This document shows, in pieces, positions 16,262 through 25,293 of a stretch of DNA of 64,000 nt (within the stretch, counting starts at the first letter, position 1; each line of letters opens with the position of its first letter). The notes below the pieces were generated by a model that saw nothing but the letters and a program-made list of their open reading frames with translations, had not been told where the DNA came from and made no database searches. Made by a program: the position numbers and the translations under genes. This stretch comes from Streptomyces diastatochromogenes (lineage in GTDB: Bacteria; Actinomycetota; Actinomycetes; Streptomycetales; Streptomycetaceae): contig NZ_MCGQ01000044.1 in assembly GCF_002242805.1 (NCBI RefSeq), forward strand, positions 1-64,000. The letters are read 5' to 3'.

Positions 16262-17776
16262 ATGACCACAGAAACGGCCCGGCCCGCACTCGACGACCGG
16301 CGGTGGAAAGCGCTCGGGGTCTGTCTGACCGCGGGCTTCATCTCGCTGCTCGACGTCTCGATCGTGAACGTGGCTCTGCCTTCCATGGAGCGCGGGCTCG
16401 GTGCCTCCGAAGCCACCCAGTCCTGGGTGGTGTCCGGGTACGCCCTCGCCTTCGGCCTCGCGCTGGCGCCGGCGGGGCGACTGGGTGACCTGCGTGGGCG
16501 CCGCCAGGCGCTGTTGTTCGGCCTCGGCCTGTTCACGGCCGCGTCGGTGGGGTGCGGGCTGGCTGCCGGCCCCACCTGGTTGGTGGTGTTCCGGCTGGTC
16601 CAGGGTGCGGCCGCCGGTGTGGTCGCACCGCAGACCTCGGGGTTGATCCAGCAGATGTTCCAGGGCGCCGAGCGGGCTCGGGCGTTCGGTTTCCACGGCA
16701 GCGTCGTCGCCGTGTCCACCGCGGTGGGCCCGCTCGCGGGCGGACTGCTGATCCAGGCGTTCGGCACGGACGACGGCTGGCGCTGGGTGTTCTTCGTCAA
16801 TGTGCCCATCGGGGTGGCCGCCCTCATCGCGGGGCACCGGCTGCTGCCCCGCCTCCCGGTGCCGAGCGACAGACGGGAGAAGTTCGATCCGTTGGGCGTA
16901 CTGCTCCTCGGCACGGGCGTGCTGGCGTTGCTGCTTCCCCTGGTCCAGGAACAGCAGTGGCAGGGGCGGGCGAAGTGGGTGCTGCTCCCGGTGGGCGCAC
17001 TGTTGCTGGGGGTTTTCTGGCTGTGGGAAAGGATCCGGGGCAGCCAGGGCGAGGCGCCGCTGGTCGACCTCGGGCTCTTCTCCCTGCGCTCCTTCACGCT
17101 CGGCACCCTGATCAGCCTCACGTTCTTCGGCGGGCTCACCACCATCTTCTTCGTCCTGTCCCTGTTCCTGCAGAACTCCGTGGCCTACAGCGCCCTTGCC
17201 GCTGGTGTGACGATCCTGCCGTTCGCGGTCGCCTCGGCGGTCGGCGCGGCCTTCGGGGGACGTCTGGTGATGCGTTACGGCCGCGGCCTGGTCGTCATCG
17301 GCCTGAGTGCGGTGGTTCTCGGGCTGCTCGGCGTCGTGTTGGCCGTTCAGCTGGTACCCGGCGAGGGCGTGGGCTGGGCCATGGCGCTGCCGCTGGTCAT
17401 CGGCGGGATCGGGTCCGGTCTCACGGTCTCACCCAACACGACCCTCACCCTCATGCTCGTGCCGGTACGACGGGCCGGTGCGGCCGGCGGGGTGATGCAG
17501 ACCGGCCAGCGCATCGGCTCGGCCATGGGTATCGCCGTGGTCGGCGCTGTGTACTTCGCGCACCTCTCCAACCACGGCCGTGCCACGAAGGCCCTTCAGC
17601 TCGGGCTGCTCACCGCCATGGCCATCATCCTCGTCGCCCTCGTCCTGGCCGTGGCCGATCTGCGGGAGCGCCGGGCGCATCCGGGCAGCGACGACCTCAC
17701 GGCGACGCCGCGGCGGGGCGTGGGGGAGAGCGGGGCCGGTGGGCCGGGTGGTCCTCAGCCATCAGCACAGAGATGA
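16262..17776 (+). CDS. MFS drug exporter, DHA2 (14-TMS) family
   Basis: 504-residue proton-driven exporter, EmrB/QacA type. Visible motifs: LDVSIVNVALPSM in TMS1, GRLGDLRGRRQALLFG (motif A, residues ~79-94), RLVQGAAAGVVAPQ (motif B), and VSTAVGPLAGGLL (motif C, antiporter signature). About 14 hydrophobic segments span the protein. The ATG at 16262 has no Shine-Dalgarno but lies 6 bases after TAGCGT (16250-16255), suggesting a leaderless mRNA. It sits next to two pseudogene remnants and has no adjacent regulator, so its substrate is unknown. It converges on a small membrane protein gene with 10 bases between stops. Confidence 0.92.
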   Translation: MTTETARPALDDRRWKALGVCLTAGFISLLDVSIVNVALPSMERGLGASEATQSWVVSGYALAFGLALAPAGRLGDLRGRRQALLFGLGLFTAASVGCGLAAGPTWLVVFRLVQGAAAGVVAPQTSGLIQQMFQGAERARAFGFHGSVVAVSTAVGPLAGGLLIQAFGTDDGWRWVFFVNVPIGVAALIAGHRLLPRLPVPSDRREKFDPLGVLLLGTGVLALLLPLVQEQQWQGRAKWVLLPVGALLLGVFWLWERIRGSQGEAPLVDLGLFSLRSFTLGTLISLTFFGGLTTIFFVLSLFLQNSVAYSALAAGVTILPFAVASAVGAAFGGRLVMRYGRGLVVIGLSAVVLGLLGVVLAVQLVPGEGVGWAMALPLVIGGIGSGLTVSPNTTLTLMLVPVRRAGAAGGVMQTGQRIGSAMGIAVVGAVYFAHLSNHGRATKALQLGLLTAMAIILVALVLAVADLRERRAHPGSDDLTATPRRGVGESGAGGPGGPQPSAQR

Positions 17777-17786
17777 TCGCCGTGCG

Positions 17787-18044
17787 TCAGCTCTTCGAGT
17801 CGGAAGGCAGCCGACGCGCCGCGAAAAGAACCATCGAGATCTTCACCGCGGTCGAAATGGTCAAGGCCTGCAGGAAGGGCATTCCCATGAGCCACAGTGC
17901 CATCATCATGGCCGTGAGGACCAGGAAAACCGGGAGCAGGTTGGTCTGTTTGACCGCGGAACGCAGAACACCCGTGCGTGTTCGAGGCTGAGTCACTGTA
18001 TCGATCGCACCAACGCGGATCTCTTCTTCGTCGACTTGCGGCAT
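17787..18044 (-). CDS. Small hypothetical membrane protein
   Basis: 85 residues. A polar N-terminus of about 35 residues is followed by two hydrophobic segments (NLLPVFLVLTAMMMALWL and a second ending in SMVLFA) and a short charged tail. I do not recognise the family. A good ribosome site (GGAAGGAAAGAG) precedes the ATG and its composition resembles a real membrane gene, so it is not treated as a shadow. It converges on the MFS exporter and is divergent from the beta-helix gene. Confidence 0.7.
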   Translation of the reverse strand: MPQVDEEEIRVGAIDTVTQPRTRTGVLRSAVKQTNLLPVFLVLTAMMMALWLMGMPFLQALTISTAVKISMVLFAARRLPSDSKS

Positions 18045-18225
18045 TCTCTTTCCTTCCCGCGGGCTCGTTTCCGCTAGCGAGCCTAGGTAGGGCCCGATGG
18101 AGTTGCCACCGCTGCTACTCCGACGTCGTCCGTACGCGGCCGGTGATGTGAACCTTTACGCCCGTTGGGAGGCATGCGGCCGAGTGTCGCGCGGGCATCC
18201 GCAGATTCGGTCCTACGTTCCGGAC

Positions 18226-19317
18226 ATGAAAAGCAATCATGTTCGGTACGCCGCGTTCGTCGCCGTACTTCTCGGTGTGGGCCCAGGTGCTTTCCCGGTC
18301 TCGGCGGTCTCCTTCCCGGCCGCGCGGACCTTGACGGTGCACCCGGGTGAGTCGATCCAGAAGGCCGTGGATGCCGCCCGCGCCGGTGACACGGTCCTGG
18401 TGCAGGCCGGCACCTACCACGAGAGCGTCACGGTCAAAACCTCCGGACTGACCCTCCGCGGCGTCGGTCCGCGCACGGTGATCGTGCCTCCCGCGAAGAA
18501 GGCCGTCCCCAGCCCCAAGGCAGCGGTCGGCTGCGTGGAGGGCGGCAAGGGCATCTGTGTGGTCGGGCTCAGGAACAAGCCCGTCGCGGACGTGACCGTC
18601 TCCGACCTGAAGGTGACGGGCTTCTCCAGCGTCGGTGTATGGTCCCTGGCCACCGACCGCCTGACCGTGCAGCGGGTGCGGGCCGAGAAGAACGGCAAGT
18701 GGGGCATCTCGCAGGAGCACTCCACGCGCGGTGTGTTCAGGAACAACGTCGCCCGCGACAACGGTGACGCCGGCCTGTACCTCGCCAACACGACGATGTC
18801 GGAGAAGGGGGCCACGGACAGCCGGGGCCTGGTCGTGGAGGGGAACACCCTGGAGGGCAACCGGAACGGCCTCACGGTCCTGCGTCTGCGCAACCTCACG
18901 GTCCAGCGGAACTACCTGACCGGGAACTGCACCGGGATGATCGTGATCGGAGACGAGAACAAGCCCCAGGCCGGCGCGCTCACCGTCAGCGAGAACCACG
19001 TGCTGCGCAACAACAAGTACTGCGCCAAGACGGCCCGGCTGCCGTTCGTGCAGGGCTCCGGGATCGTACTGTCCGGTGCGGAGAGCGTTCTGCTGACGCA
19101 CAACGTGGTCGAGGGCAACAGCGGCCGGTCGCCCCTGTCGGGCGGTGTCGTGCTGTTCAAGAGCATGGTCGGCGCGGTCAACGCCAAGAACCGCGTCGAC
19201 GAGAACTGGCTCAGCGGCAACGCCCCGGCCGACCTGGTCAATCAGAACGCCTCGAAGAGCGGCAACCTCTTCCGCGGCAACTTCTGCCGGGTCTCGATCC
19301 CGGCCGGACTGTGCTGA
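18226..19317 (+). CDS. Secreted right-handed parallel beta-helix protein
   Basis: 363 residues after choosing ATG 18226. A signal peptide (about residues 1-31, YAAFVAVLLGVGPGAFPVSAVS) is followed by repeating short beta-coil turns: the N-terminal PGESIQKAVDAARAGDTVLV cap, then coils with GLTLRGVG, VTVSDLKVTGFSS, GVFRNNVARDN, GLVVEGNTLEGNRNG and LTVSENHVLRNN. Asn ladders (N-N-x-A/V) are typical of PbH1/NosD-like folds seen in polysaccharide lyases and carbohydrate-binding proteins. No lyase catalytic motif is recognisable. A TACGTT hexamer at 18214-18219 suggests leaderless transcription. Two Cys near the C-terminus could form a disulfide. Confidence 0.88.
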   Translation: MKSNHVRYAAFVAVLLGVGPGAFPVSAVSFPAARTLTVHPGESIQKAVDAARAGDTVLVQAGTYHESVTVKTSGLTLRGVGPRTVIVPPAKKAVPSPKAAVGCVEGGKGICVVGLRNKPVADVTVSDLKVTGFSSVGVWSLATDRLTVQRVRAEKNGKWGISQEHSTRGVFRNNVARDNGDAGLYLANTTMSEKGATDSRGLVVEGNTLEGNRNGLTVLRLRNLTVQRNYLTGNCTGMIVIGDENKPQAGALTVSENHVLRNNKYCAKTARLPFVQGSGIVLSGAESVLLTHNVVEGNSGRSPLSGGVVLFKSMVGAVNAKNRVDENWLSGNAPADLVNQNASKSGNLFRGNFCRVSIPAGLC

Positions 19318-19356
19318 GCTGAGCCGGCCCGTGGGCCGTTCGGCTCCGTGAGCAGG

Positions 19357-19406
19357 GCAGTGTCCCTTCGCGTCGCTCCCCCGCGAGCGGTGCGAAGGGA
19401 CACTGC
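19357..19406. terminator. Long hairpin terminator between beta-helix and amidohydrolase genes
   Basis: GCAGTGTCCCTTCGC (19357-19371) pairs perfectly with GCGAAGGGACACTGC (19392-19406). The loop contains a second small stem (CGCTC/GAGCG). The 15-bp stem lies between convergent genes and should stop transcription both ways. Confidence 0.9.
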
Positions 19407-19454
19407 TGTCACACCGGTTGGTGAGGGTGGCCCGCGTGACGGTCCCGGGCGCGC

Positions 19455-20468
19455 TCAGGCAGGAGCGAGCGCGGGCAGCAGACGCAGGGCGTTCCCGCGG
19501 TTGATGTGGCCGCGTTCCCGGTCGCCGAGCGCGGGATCCCCGTCCAGAGCGGGGGTGGTCATCTCGGTGACCACGCGCGTGGGGGTGGGGGGCCAGTCGC
19601 TTCCGTAGAGGATCCGGGAGGAACCCGCGGCGGCCAGCAGAGTGGGGGTGGCCGACGGGGACATGGGCGCTGCCGTGTCGTAGTAGAAGCGGTGCAGGTA
19701 GTCGCGGACGCGGCCGGGGTCGACGGCGGGGACGAGCTGGCGGCCGAAGACCTCGATCCGGCTCGCGATGTAGGGGAGGTACCCGCCGCCGTGCGGGAGG
19801 ATGAAAGTGAGCCGCGGGAAGCGGTCCAGAGTGCCGTTCATGATCAGGCTCAGGGCGGCGCGCGTGGTGTCCATGAGGAAGTCGCACACGAACGGCGGTA
19901 CGCCCCGGGGGGCGCCGGAGGTGTTCACCTGCATGGGGTGCGTGCTGATCACGGCGGCGCGTTCGTCCAGTTCCGCCATGATCGGGTCGAGTGCGGGGTC
20001 GCCCAGGAACGTGTCGCCCGTGCTGGTGCGCGCGCTGACGCCTACGGCCCCGAGCTGGTCCATTCCGTGGGAGACGGACCAGCGGGAGAGTTCGGGGTCG
20101 TCGAGGAAGACGGGCGTGAAGAAGGCGAAGCGGCCGGAGTGCCGGGTGGCCAGGGCGCCGGCGGCGTCGAGGGCGACACGCGTGCTCTCCTTGCGTGCCG
20201 CCGCCTCCTTGAAGCGTCCCAGCATGGCGACGGTCAGGACGCTGGTCCGCGTGCCGGTCCGATCCATCAGATCCAGGGCGGCCGTTTCGTCCCACCGGGT
20301 CCACGGCGGCAGGCTGTCACGGTCCGCGATCCCGTTCTTCTCGGCCCACCGCACCCATTCGGGGGCGGTGTAGTGGTGGTGGACGTCTATTCGTTCGTGT
20401 CGGGCGTCGTCGCCGCTCGGTGCGGTGCGGTGGCCTATGTCGCCCGGAGCTTGCAGGTCGGTCGGCAT
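19455..20468 (-). CDS. Amidohydrolase family 2 (ACMSD-like decarboxylase/hydrolase)
   Basis: 337 residues forming a metal-dependent TIM barrel. The metal ligands are in place: DVHHHYTAP (HxH, ~28-36), the His of ISTHPMQ, LPHGGGYLPY, and the Asp of ILYGSDWPP. Relatives include aminocarboxymuconate-semialdehyde and related aromatic acid decarboxylases, which convert ring-derived carboxylates. The gene lies 48 bases after the FAD monooxygenase gene on the same strand, suggesting an operon, with a P450 divergently upstream. The substrate is unknown, but a hydroxylated aromatic acid would fit both enzymes. Confidence 0.88.
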   Translation of the reverse strand: MPTDLQAPGDIGHRTAPSGDDARHERIDVHHHYTAPEWVRWAEKNGIADRDSLPPWTRWDETAALDLMDRTGTRTSVLTVAMLGRFKEAAARKESTRVALDAAGALATRHSGRFAFFTPVFLDDPELSRWSVSHGMDQLGAVGVSARTSTGDTFLGDPALDPIMAELDERAAVISTHPMQVNTSGAPRGVPPFVCDFLMDTTRAALSLIMNGTLDRFPRLTFILPHGGGYLPYIASRIEVFGRQLVPAVDPGRVRDYLHRFYYDTAAPMSPSATPTLLAAAGSSRILYGSDWPPTPTRVVTEMTTPALDGDPALGDRERGHINRGNALRLLPALAPA

Positions 20469-20516
20469 GGATGGGGCTCCCTACGGTGGAAGGGTCCGGG
20501 GGCGTCTGAGAGCGGA

Positions 20517-22166
20517 TCAGCGGCTGAGGAGGCCTTCGAGGACGTGCGTCAACTCGTGCGCGGGGTTCGCGGGGAGGTCCGCGGAGCGCCAGGCGACGAT
20601 TCCGTCGGGGCGGACGAGCACCGCGCCCTGAGGGGTGACGCCGTGGACGGCGGCCCAGTCCGCGCCACCGCCATCGGTGCCGTCGGCGGCCGTGGTGTCG
20701 AGGTCGAAGTCCGGGCCGGCGCCGATGCGGTAGGACACCAGGGGGACGCCGAGCTTGGCCGCCGCGGCCTGGACGGCCGACGGCCACGGCCCGTCCGGAA
20801 GACCGGAGAGCAGGACGAAGCACCGCTCGTACAGATCGACGGTCGACTTGGTGTCCCCGTTGTGCACGACGGTCATGTGCGGGGCCCGGGTACCGGGGTC
20901 CGCCTGCAGGCGGAGTGTGTCCGGGATGGTCGGCGCTCCGGTGTCCGCGCCGGACACGGCCGTGGAGAGGTAGCGGTAGCCGAGGGACACGGTCATCAGG
21001 TCCGTGCTCTGGCCCGGGCCCTGCGCGGCGGCGTAGCCGGGGTGCTCCTCGCGTGCCGCTTGCTCGATGGCCCGGGCGATCGTGGCCAGGGCGACCGGGC
21101 GCCGTTCGTCCTCGTAGGTGTCCAGCAGGCCCTCTCCCGCCCAGCCGTGCAGCACCGCGGTGATCTTCCAGGCCAGGTTGTGGGCGTCCTGGATGCCGGT
21201 GTTGGATCCGAACGCGCCGGTGGGGGGCATCTCGTGGGCCGAGTCACCGATGAGGAAGACGCGTCCCTGCCGGTAGCGGTCGGCGACCCGGTCCGCCGCG
21301 TGCCACGGGGCACGCCCGGTGACCTCGACGTCCAGGTCCCGTACGCCGGCGGCGGCCCTGACGTGGTCCGCGATGCGCGTGTCGGTGAAGTGGTCGAGCG
21401 TCTGGCCGCGCTCGGGGAACCACGGGATGTGGAAGACCCACTTCTCCTCGTTGTCGACGGGCAGCAGAACCCCGTCGCCCTCGGTTCCGTTCAGGTAGCA
21501 GACGAGGAACCGCTGATCGCCCACCACTTCGCGGAGGAGCTTGCTGCGGAAGGTGACGCTGACGTTGTGGAACAGGTCGCCCCCTCCGCTCTGTCCGATG
21601 CCCAGGCGCTCGCGCACCGGGCTGCGCGGCCCGTCGGCCGCCAGGAGGTAGGCCGTGCGCATCGTGTACGTCCGGCCGCTCTCCCGTTCGCGCAGTTCGC
21701 ACGTCACGCCGTCCCGGTCCTCGGTGAAGGAGACCAGCTCCGTACCGAAGCGCATGTCCCCGCCCAGCCGACGGGCGTGGTCCAGCAGGACCGGCTCCAG
21801 GTCGTTCTGGCTGCACGCGCACCGCAGGGTGGAGCACACGTCCTTCTCGGGGGGCTTCCCGCCGGTGAGCCGGGCCGAGAGCCATCTGCTCTGACCGCCC
21901 GACAGTCTGTCCGTCTGCATGATGCCGTGATTGCCGGACAGGTTGGCCGCGGCCTTTCTGATGTCCGGTTCCACACCGGCGGTGCGGAACAACTCCATGG
22001 TCCGCATGTTGTTCCCCCGGCCCCGGGGGTGTTCGGAAGTGGCGGCCCGGCGTTCCGCGACCATATGGCTGACGCCCAGTCTTCCCAGAAACACCGACGC
22101 GGACAGTCCGACAAGCGAACCGCCCACGATCAATACCGGCACCATTTCTTCGTCGCGCCTGTCCAC
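20517..22166 (-). CDS. FAD-dependent aromatic-ring monooxygenase
   Basis: 549 residues of the UbiH/RdmE-like flavin hydroxylase class. Motifs: Rossmann FAD site VPVLIVGGSLVGLSASVFL at the start, the DG motif ADGPRSPVRERLG near residue 170, and the second FAD motif FLIGDSAHEMPPTGAFGSNTGIQDAHNLAWK near 290-320. The C-terminal ~150 residues form a thioredoxin-like domain ending in VRPDGIVAWR, typical of polyketide-type hydroxylases. The GTG at 22166 is chosen because GGAGGAGG precedes it; a longer in-frame start would add 33 unrelated residues. It leads an operon with the amidohydrolase. Confidence 0.9.
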   Translation of the reverse strand: MDRRDEEMVPVLIVGGSLVGLSASVFLGRLGVSHMVAERRAATSEHPRGRGNNMRTMELFRTAGVEPDIRKAAANLSGNHGIMQTDRLSGGQSRWLSARLTGGKPPEKDVCSTLRCACSQNDLEPVLLDHARRLGGDMRFGTELVSFTEDRDGVTCELRERESGRTYTMRTAYLLAADGPRSPVRERLGIGQSGGGDLFHNVSVTFRSKLLREVVGDQRFLVCYLNGTEGDGVLLPVDNEEKWVFHIPWFPERGQTLDHFTDTRIADHVRAAAGVRDLDVEVTGRAPWHAADRVADRYRQGRVFLIGDSAHEMPPTGAFGSNTGIQDAHNLAWKITAVLHGWAGEGLLDTYEDERRPVALATIARAIEQAAREEHPGYAAAQGPGQSTDLMTVSLGYRYLSTAVSGADTGAPTIPDTLRLQADPGTRAPHMTVVHNGDTKSTVDLYERCFVLLSGLPDGPWPSAVQAAAAKLGVPLVSYRIGAGPDFDLDTTAADGTDGGGADWAAVHGVTPQGAVLVRPDGIVAWRSADLPANPAHELTHVLEGLLSR

Positions 22167-22209
22167 GGCCCGTCCTCCTCCAGTGACCCAGCGGTAGTTC
22201 GGGCAGCAA

Positions 22210-22238
22210 TTCGAACTCATGGCGGCCCTGGGTTCGAA
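22210..22238. promoter_or_regulatory. Twin TTCGAA palindromes in the monooxygenase/P450 divergent promoter
   Basis: TTCGAAC (22210-22216) and GTTCGAA (22232-22238) are inverse complements, and each contains the palindrome TTCGAA. The centres are 23 bases apart, about two helical turns, as for a dimer-of-dimers operator. It lies 44 bases upstream of the monooxygenase and 200 bases upstream of the P450. No regulator gene lies beside the cluster. Confidence 0.4.
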
Positions 22239-22437
22239 CCTGTCATACGGCCGCCGGGTCGGCAATCGAGCCTTCCCTCGGACGGCGCACTCGTCGTTTC
22301 CGCGACCGCACCGTGCCGAAGAAGTCGGGAAGCGTCAGGGTGAATCGCGTTTTCCCGTTACGAGTGGCGTCAATGCATTCCTGCGTTCCAGCGTTCAGCC
22401 GACTCGTGCCACTGCGGGAAGAGAAGAAGGGCCGTCG

Positions 22438-23742
22438 ATGACTCAGACGCAAGAGCAGGAGACCGCGGACGAGACAGCCCGGGCAGTGGATGCGGCATCC
22501 CGCGGCTGCCCCGAATACCGGTCCAACCCGCACCCTCTCTATCAGCATCTGCGTGAGAACGCGCCCGTGTGCCGTATCACCCCGCCGCACGGTGTGGACT
22601 CGTACCTCATCACGCGGTTCGAGGACGCGAAGGCGGCCCTGGCCGACCCGCGGATCAGCAAGGACATGTACGCGGCCATCGACGCCTACCGTTCCATCTT
22701 CGGCGACTCCTCCATCGCCCTGGACGACAACATGCTGTTCGCCGACCCGCCGAAGCACACGCGGCTGCGCCGGATCGTCAGCCGTGCGTTCGTCCCCCGC
22801 CGTATCGAGGCCCTGCGCCCGCGGATCCAGGAGATCACCGACGCGCTGCTCGACCAGTGCTCCACCCTGCAGTCCGTCGATCTCCTGTCGGCCTTCGCCT
22901 TCCCGCTGCCCCTCCAGGTGATCTGCGAGCTGATCGGCGTCCCCGAGGAGGAGAGGGAGGAGGTCCAGCAGCGGTGCAGCGTCGTCGCGCGGACCGGTTT
23001 CAGCAAGAAGGACAAGGACCGGCTGGCCGAGGCCGAGACCGCGCTCCGGGAGTACTTCGAGGTCCTGATCGCCCGTAAGCGGAAGGCTCCCGAGGACGAC
23101 CTGCTGAGCGTCCTCATCCAGACGAGCGACGAGCAGGAGTCGCTGACGGACGGCGAGTTGCTGTCCACGCTGTGGGTGCTGCTGTTCGCCGGCCACAAGA
23201 CGACCGCCTACCTCATCGGCAACGCCGTCTTCACCCTGCTCACGCACCCCGAGCAGCTCAAGCAGGTGATCGACTCGCCCGAACTCCTCCCGAACGCCAT
23301 CGAGGAGATCATCCGCTTCGAGGGCTCGGTCGAGAACGCGACCTTCCGTCACGCGCTCGAGGACGTCACCATCGCGGGGACGCTCATCCCCAAGGGCTCG
23401 CTGGTGCAGATCGCGGTCACCTCGGCCAACCGGGACGCCGCCGCGTTCGAGAGCCCCGACGCCTTCGACATCGCCCGGCCGGGCGTGCAGAGCAATCACC
23501 TGGGATTCGGTACGGGCCCGCACTACTGCCTCGGCGCACCGCTGGCCAGGATGGAGATGCAGATCGCCCTGGACTCGCTCTTCCGCCGCTTCCCGAAGCT
23601 CTCCCTGACCATGCCGGCCGACGAGGCCAAGTGGCTGACCGTGCCCTTCCCCGCGTTCCGCGGCCTGACCGAGCTGCCCGTCGCGCTGGACCCCTCCAGG
23701 GTTCTGGACGACTGGGCATCCGGGATGCCCGACATCGCGTGA
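22438..23742 (+). CDS. Cytochrome P450
   Basis: 434-residue soluble bacterial P450. Visible: the I-helix oxygen-activation motif LLFAGHKTTAYLIGN, the K-helix EEIIRFEGSVENATFRH (ExxR), and the heme loop FGTGPHYCLGAPLAR with the axial Cys in the last quarter. Start at ATG 22438 follows GAAGAAGGG; an upstream in-frame start would add 73 residues outside the fold. It diverges from the FAD monooxygenase/amidohydrolase operon. Redox partners are not encoded here. It resembles CYP105/CYP107-like enzymes acting on secondary metabolites or xenobiotics, but I cannot assign a subfamily. Confidence 0.92.
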   Translation: MTQTQEQETADETARAVDAASRGCPEYRSNPHPLYQHLRENAPVCRITPPHGVDSYLITRFEDAKAALADPRISKDMYAAIDAYRSIFGDSSIALDDNMLFADPPKHTRLRRIVSRAFVPRRIEALRPRIQEITDALLDQCSTLQSVDLLSAFAFPLPLQVICELIGVPEEEREEVQQRCSVVARTGFSKKDKDRLAEAETALREYFEVLIARKRKAPEDDLLSVLIQTSDEQESLTDGELLSTLWVLLFAGHKTTAYLIGNAVFTLLTHPEQLKQVIDSPELLPNAIEEIIRFEGSVENATFRHALEDVTIAGTLIPKGSLVQIAVTSANRDAAAFESPDAFDIARPGVQSNHLGFGTGPHYCLGAPLARMEMQIALDSLFRRFPKLSLTMPADEAKWLTVPFPAFRGLTELPVALDPSRVLDDWASGMPDIA

Positions 23743-23857
23743 GCCCCGGGCGTCGGTACCGGCATCCGGTTGAGCATTCGCCTTCCAGATGGCCTGGTCG
23801 GTTGAGTCGTACCTGACGTCACCTCACATGCTCGGGGACGAGCGGTTGTCGCCTGCC

Positions 23858-24214
23858 TCAGGAGCTGTCCCGGCTTCGGGTCTCGGCCTCGGCGATGGAC
23901 TGGGCGTCGGCCTCGGCCAGCGCGATGGCCACGCCGAAGGCCTGGGCGATGTGGGTCCCGGCCGACATGACGCGCGCGGTGCCGACGACGGGGGCGATCG
24001 CCACGAGGACGTCCTGCAGTTGCTCCACGGTCAGTTCGGCCTTGACCGCCGGGTCGACGTGGGCGAGGTAGGAGATCGCCGGTGCGTCCATGGCCACGAG
24101 CGCGGCGATGCGGGTCAGGATGAGGGTGTGCTCGTCCATGCCGCAGCGTTCGATCGAGTCGATCGTCATGGCGGCCAGCGTGTCGAGTACGGGAGCGTCT
24201 GATCGGGTGGACAT
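23858..24214 (-). CDS. Carboxymuconolactone decarboxylase-family protein
   Basis: 118-residue all-helical protein with the CMD fold: HTLILTRIAALVAMDAP, VDPAVKAELTVEQLQDVLVAIAPVVGTARV and AGTHIAQAFG. It lacks the CxxC of AhpD peroxidases, so peroxidase activity is not expected. Related proteins are found as single genes next to dehydrogenases or regulators in Streptomyces, with unknown function. The ATG follows GGAAGGCGGAACCGCC. It is convergent with the P450 and divergent from the nonapeptide-repeat gene. Confidence 0.8.
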   Translation of the reverse strand: MSTRSDAPVLDTLAAMTIDSIERCGMDEHTLILTRIAALVAMDAPAISYLAHVDPAVKAELTVEQLQDVLVAIAPVVGTARVMSAGTHIAQAFGVAIALAEADAQSIAEAETRSRDSS

Positions 24215-24336
24215 GGCGGTTCCGCCTTCCGGAGTCTGCCGTCTGGGCTCTCCTCACCGTAGGCGGCTGCCTGTCGCCCCTTCCTCACCCGATGCGGGTG
24301 AGGGCGGGCCGCGGCCCGGGATGGTCCGATGGCGGC

Positions 24337-25293
24337 ATGAGCAGGTCCGCGGGCGACTCGCCCTCCTCCGCGCCGACGGGCGGGGGCGGCGCCGACGGTC
24401 TCGTGCGGCCCGTACCCCAGGGGGTGACGCGGCTGGTCCTGGGCCTGGCCGACCTGGCGTCGCAGGCCGTGTCCGCGGCGCGTCCCGGGACTCCGCGCCC
24501 GGTGGGTACACCGGCGCCCCTGGGCGACGCCCTGCTCGGATTCGCGCTGGAGGTGGAGCGGCGGTCGGTGTCCAGGGTCGTGGGCACGGCCGACCGGGCC
24601 GGGCGCTGGGCCCGCGCCGCGACCCGGCTGCTCGTGCCGTCGGCCGTGCTGGGTGCGGTGGACGGCCGTATCGCGTACTGGAGCGCGCGGGGAGCGGCGG
24701 AACGGGTGCGGTCGCGCAATCAGGCGGAGGACCTGGCGCGGGCGCTCGTCCGGGCGATGACGGCGGCCGTCGTGGACGAGCTCGACCTCGACGCCGTGGC
24801 CGACCGCCTCGACGTGGACCGCGTGGCCCGGCGCATCGACCTCGACGCCCTGCTGTCCCGGATCGACCTCGACGGGGTCCTCGCCCGCGTCGACCTGGAC
24901 GCCGTACTGGCCCGTGTCGACGTCGACACGCTGCTGTCCCGGATCGACCTCGACGCCGTCGTCGACCGGATCGACGTGGATGCGGTGGCGGAGCGGCTGG
25001 ACGTGGACCGTGTCGCACGGCGCATCGACCTGGACGCGGTGCTGGCCCGGGTGGACCTGGTGACGTACACCGAACAGGTGCTGGAGGAGCTGGACGTCGG
25101 GCGGATCGTCCGGGACACCGGGGGCAGCATGACGGCGGAGACGCTGGACGCGTTCCGTGAGCAGAACGCCCGCGCCGACCGGTTCGTGGACCGGTTCACC
25201 GAACGGCTGCTGCATCGTGCCGGATCCCCTCCGGGGCCGTCGGCCGGTGAGCCGCCGTCGGGGGCGCGACGCGAGGGGCCTGAGGCGCCGTGA
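24337..25293 (+). CDS. Nonapeptide-repeat protein of unknown function
   Basis: 318 residues. Residues 149-238 are ten uninterrupted copies of a nine-residue unit with consensus (I/L/V)D(L/V)D-A-V-L-x-R. Copies 1-3 and 8-10 resemble each other, pointing to block duplication. The first ~140 residues are Ala/Arg/Val-rich and could form amphipathic helices; the end (~240-318) is a further helical stretch followed by a Pro/Gly tail. I do not recognise a domain. Start ATG 24337 is chosen as the first methionine after a Pro/Gly-rich leader; the ribosome site is weak. The stop overlaps the RDD gene start as GTGA, so the two proteins probably work together at the membrane. Confidence 0.85.
   Translation: MSRSAGDSPSSAPTGGGGADGLVRPVPQGVTRLVLGLADLASQAVSAARPGTPRPVGTPAPLGDALLGFALEVERRSVSRVVGTADRAGRWARAATRLLVPSAVLGAVDGRIAYWSARGAAERVRSRNQAEDLARALVRAMTAAVVDELDLDAVADRLDVDRVARRIDLDALLSRIDLDGVLARVDLDAVLARVDVDTLLSRIDLDAVVDRIDVDAVAERLDVDRVARRIDLDAVLARVDLVTYTEQVLEELDVGRIVRDTGGSMTAETLDAFREQNARADRFVDRFTERLLHRAGSPPGPSAGEPPSGARREGPEAP
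24781..25050 (+). repeat. Ten tandem 27-bp units encoding nonapeptides
   Basis: The tandem array lies within the preceding coding sequence. Units vary by synonymous and conservative changes, so the array is maintained at the protein level rather than being a recent DNA expansion. Hydrophobic residues at positions 1, 3, 6 and 7 and Asp at 2 and 4 recur in each unit. Confidence 0.95.

Noticed and set aside
15783-16265. 160-residue plus-strand ORF in the remnant region
   Set aside because: Wrong frame for the SpoIIE fragment and antisense to the aldehyde dehydrogenase fragment; no coding character.
22230-22250. GGTTCGAACC resembling a tRNA T-arm
   Set aside because: No matching acceptor, D or anticodon stems could be built on either strand; it is better explained as half of a twin palindrome.
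19506-22343. Plus-strand ORF of 945 residues across the amidohydrolase and monooxygenase genes
   Set aside because: Antisense shadow of two well-recognised enzymes; no motif, no ribosome site.
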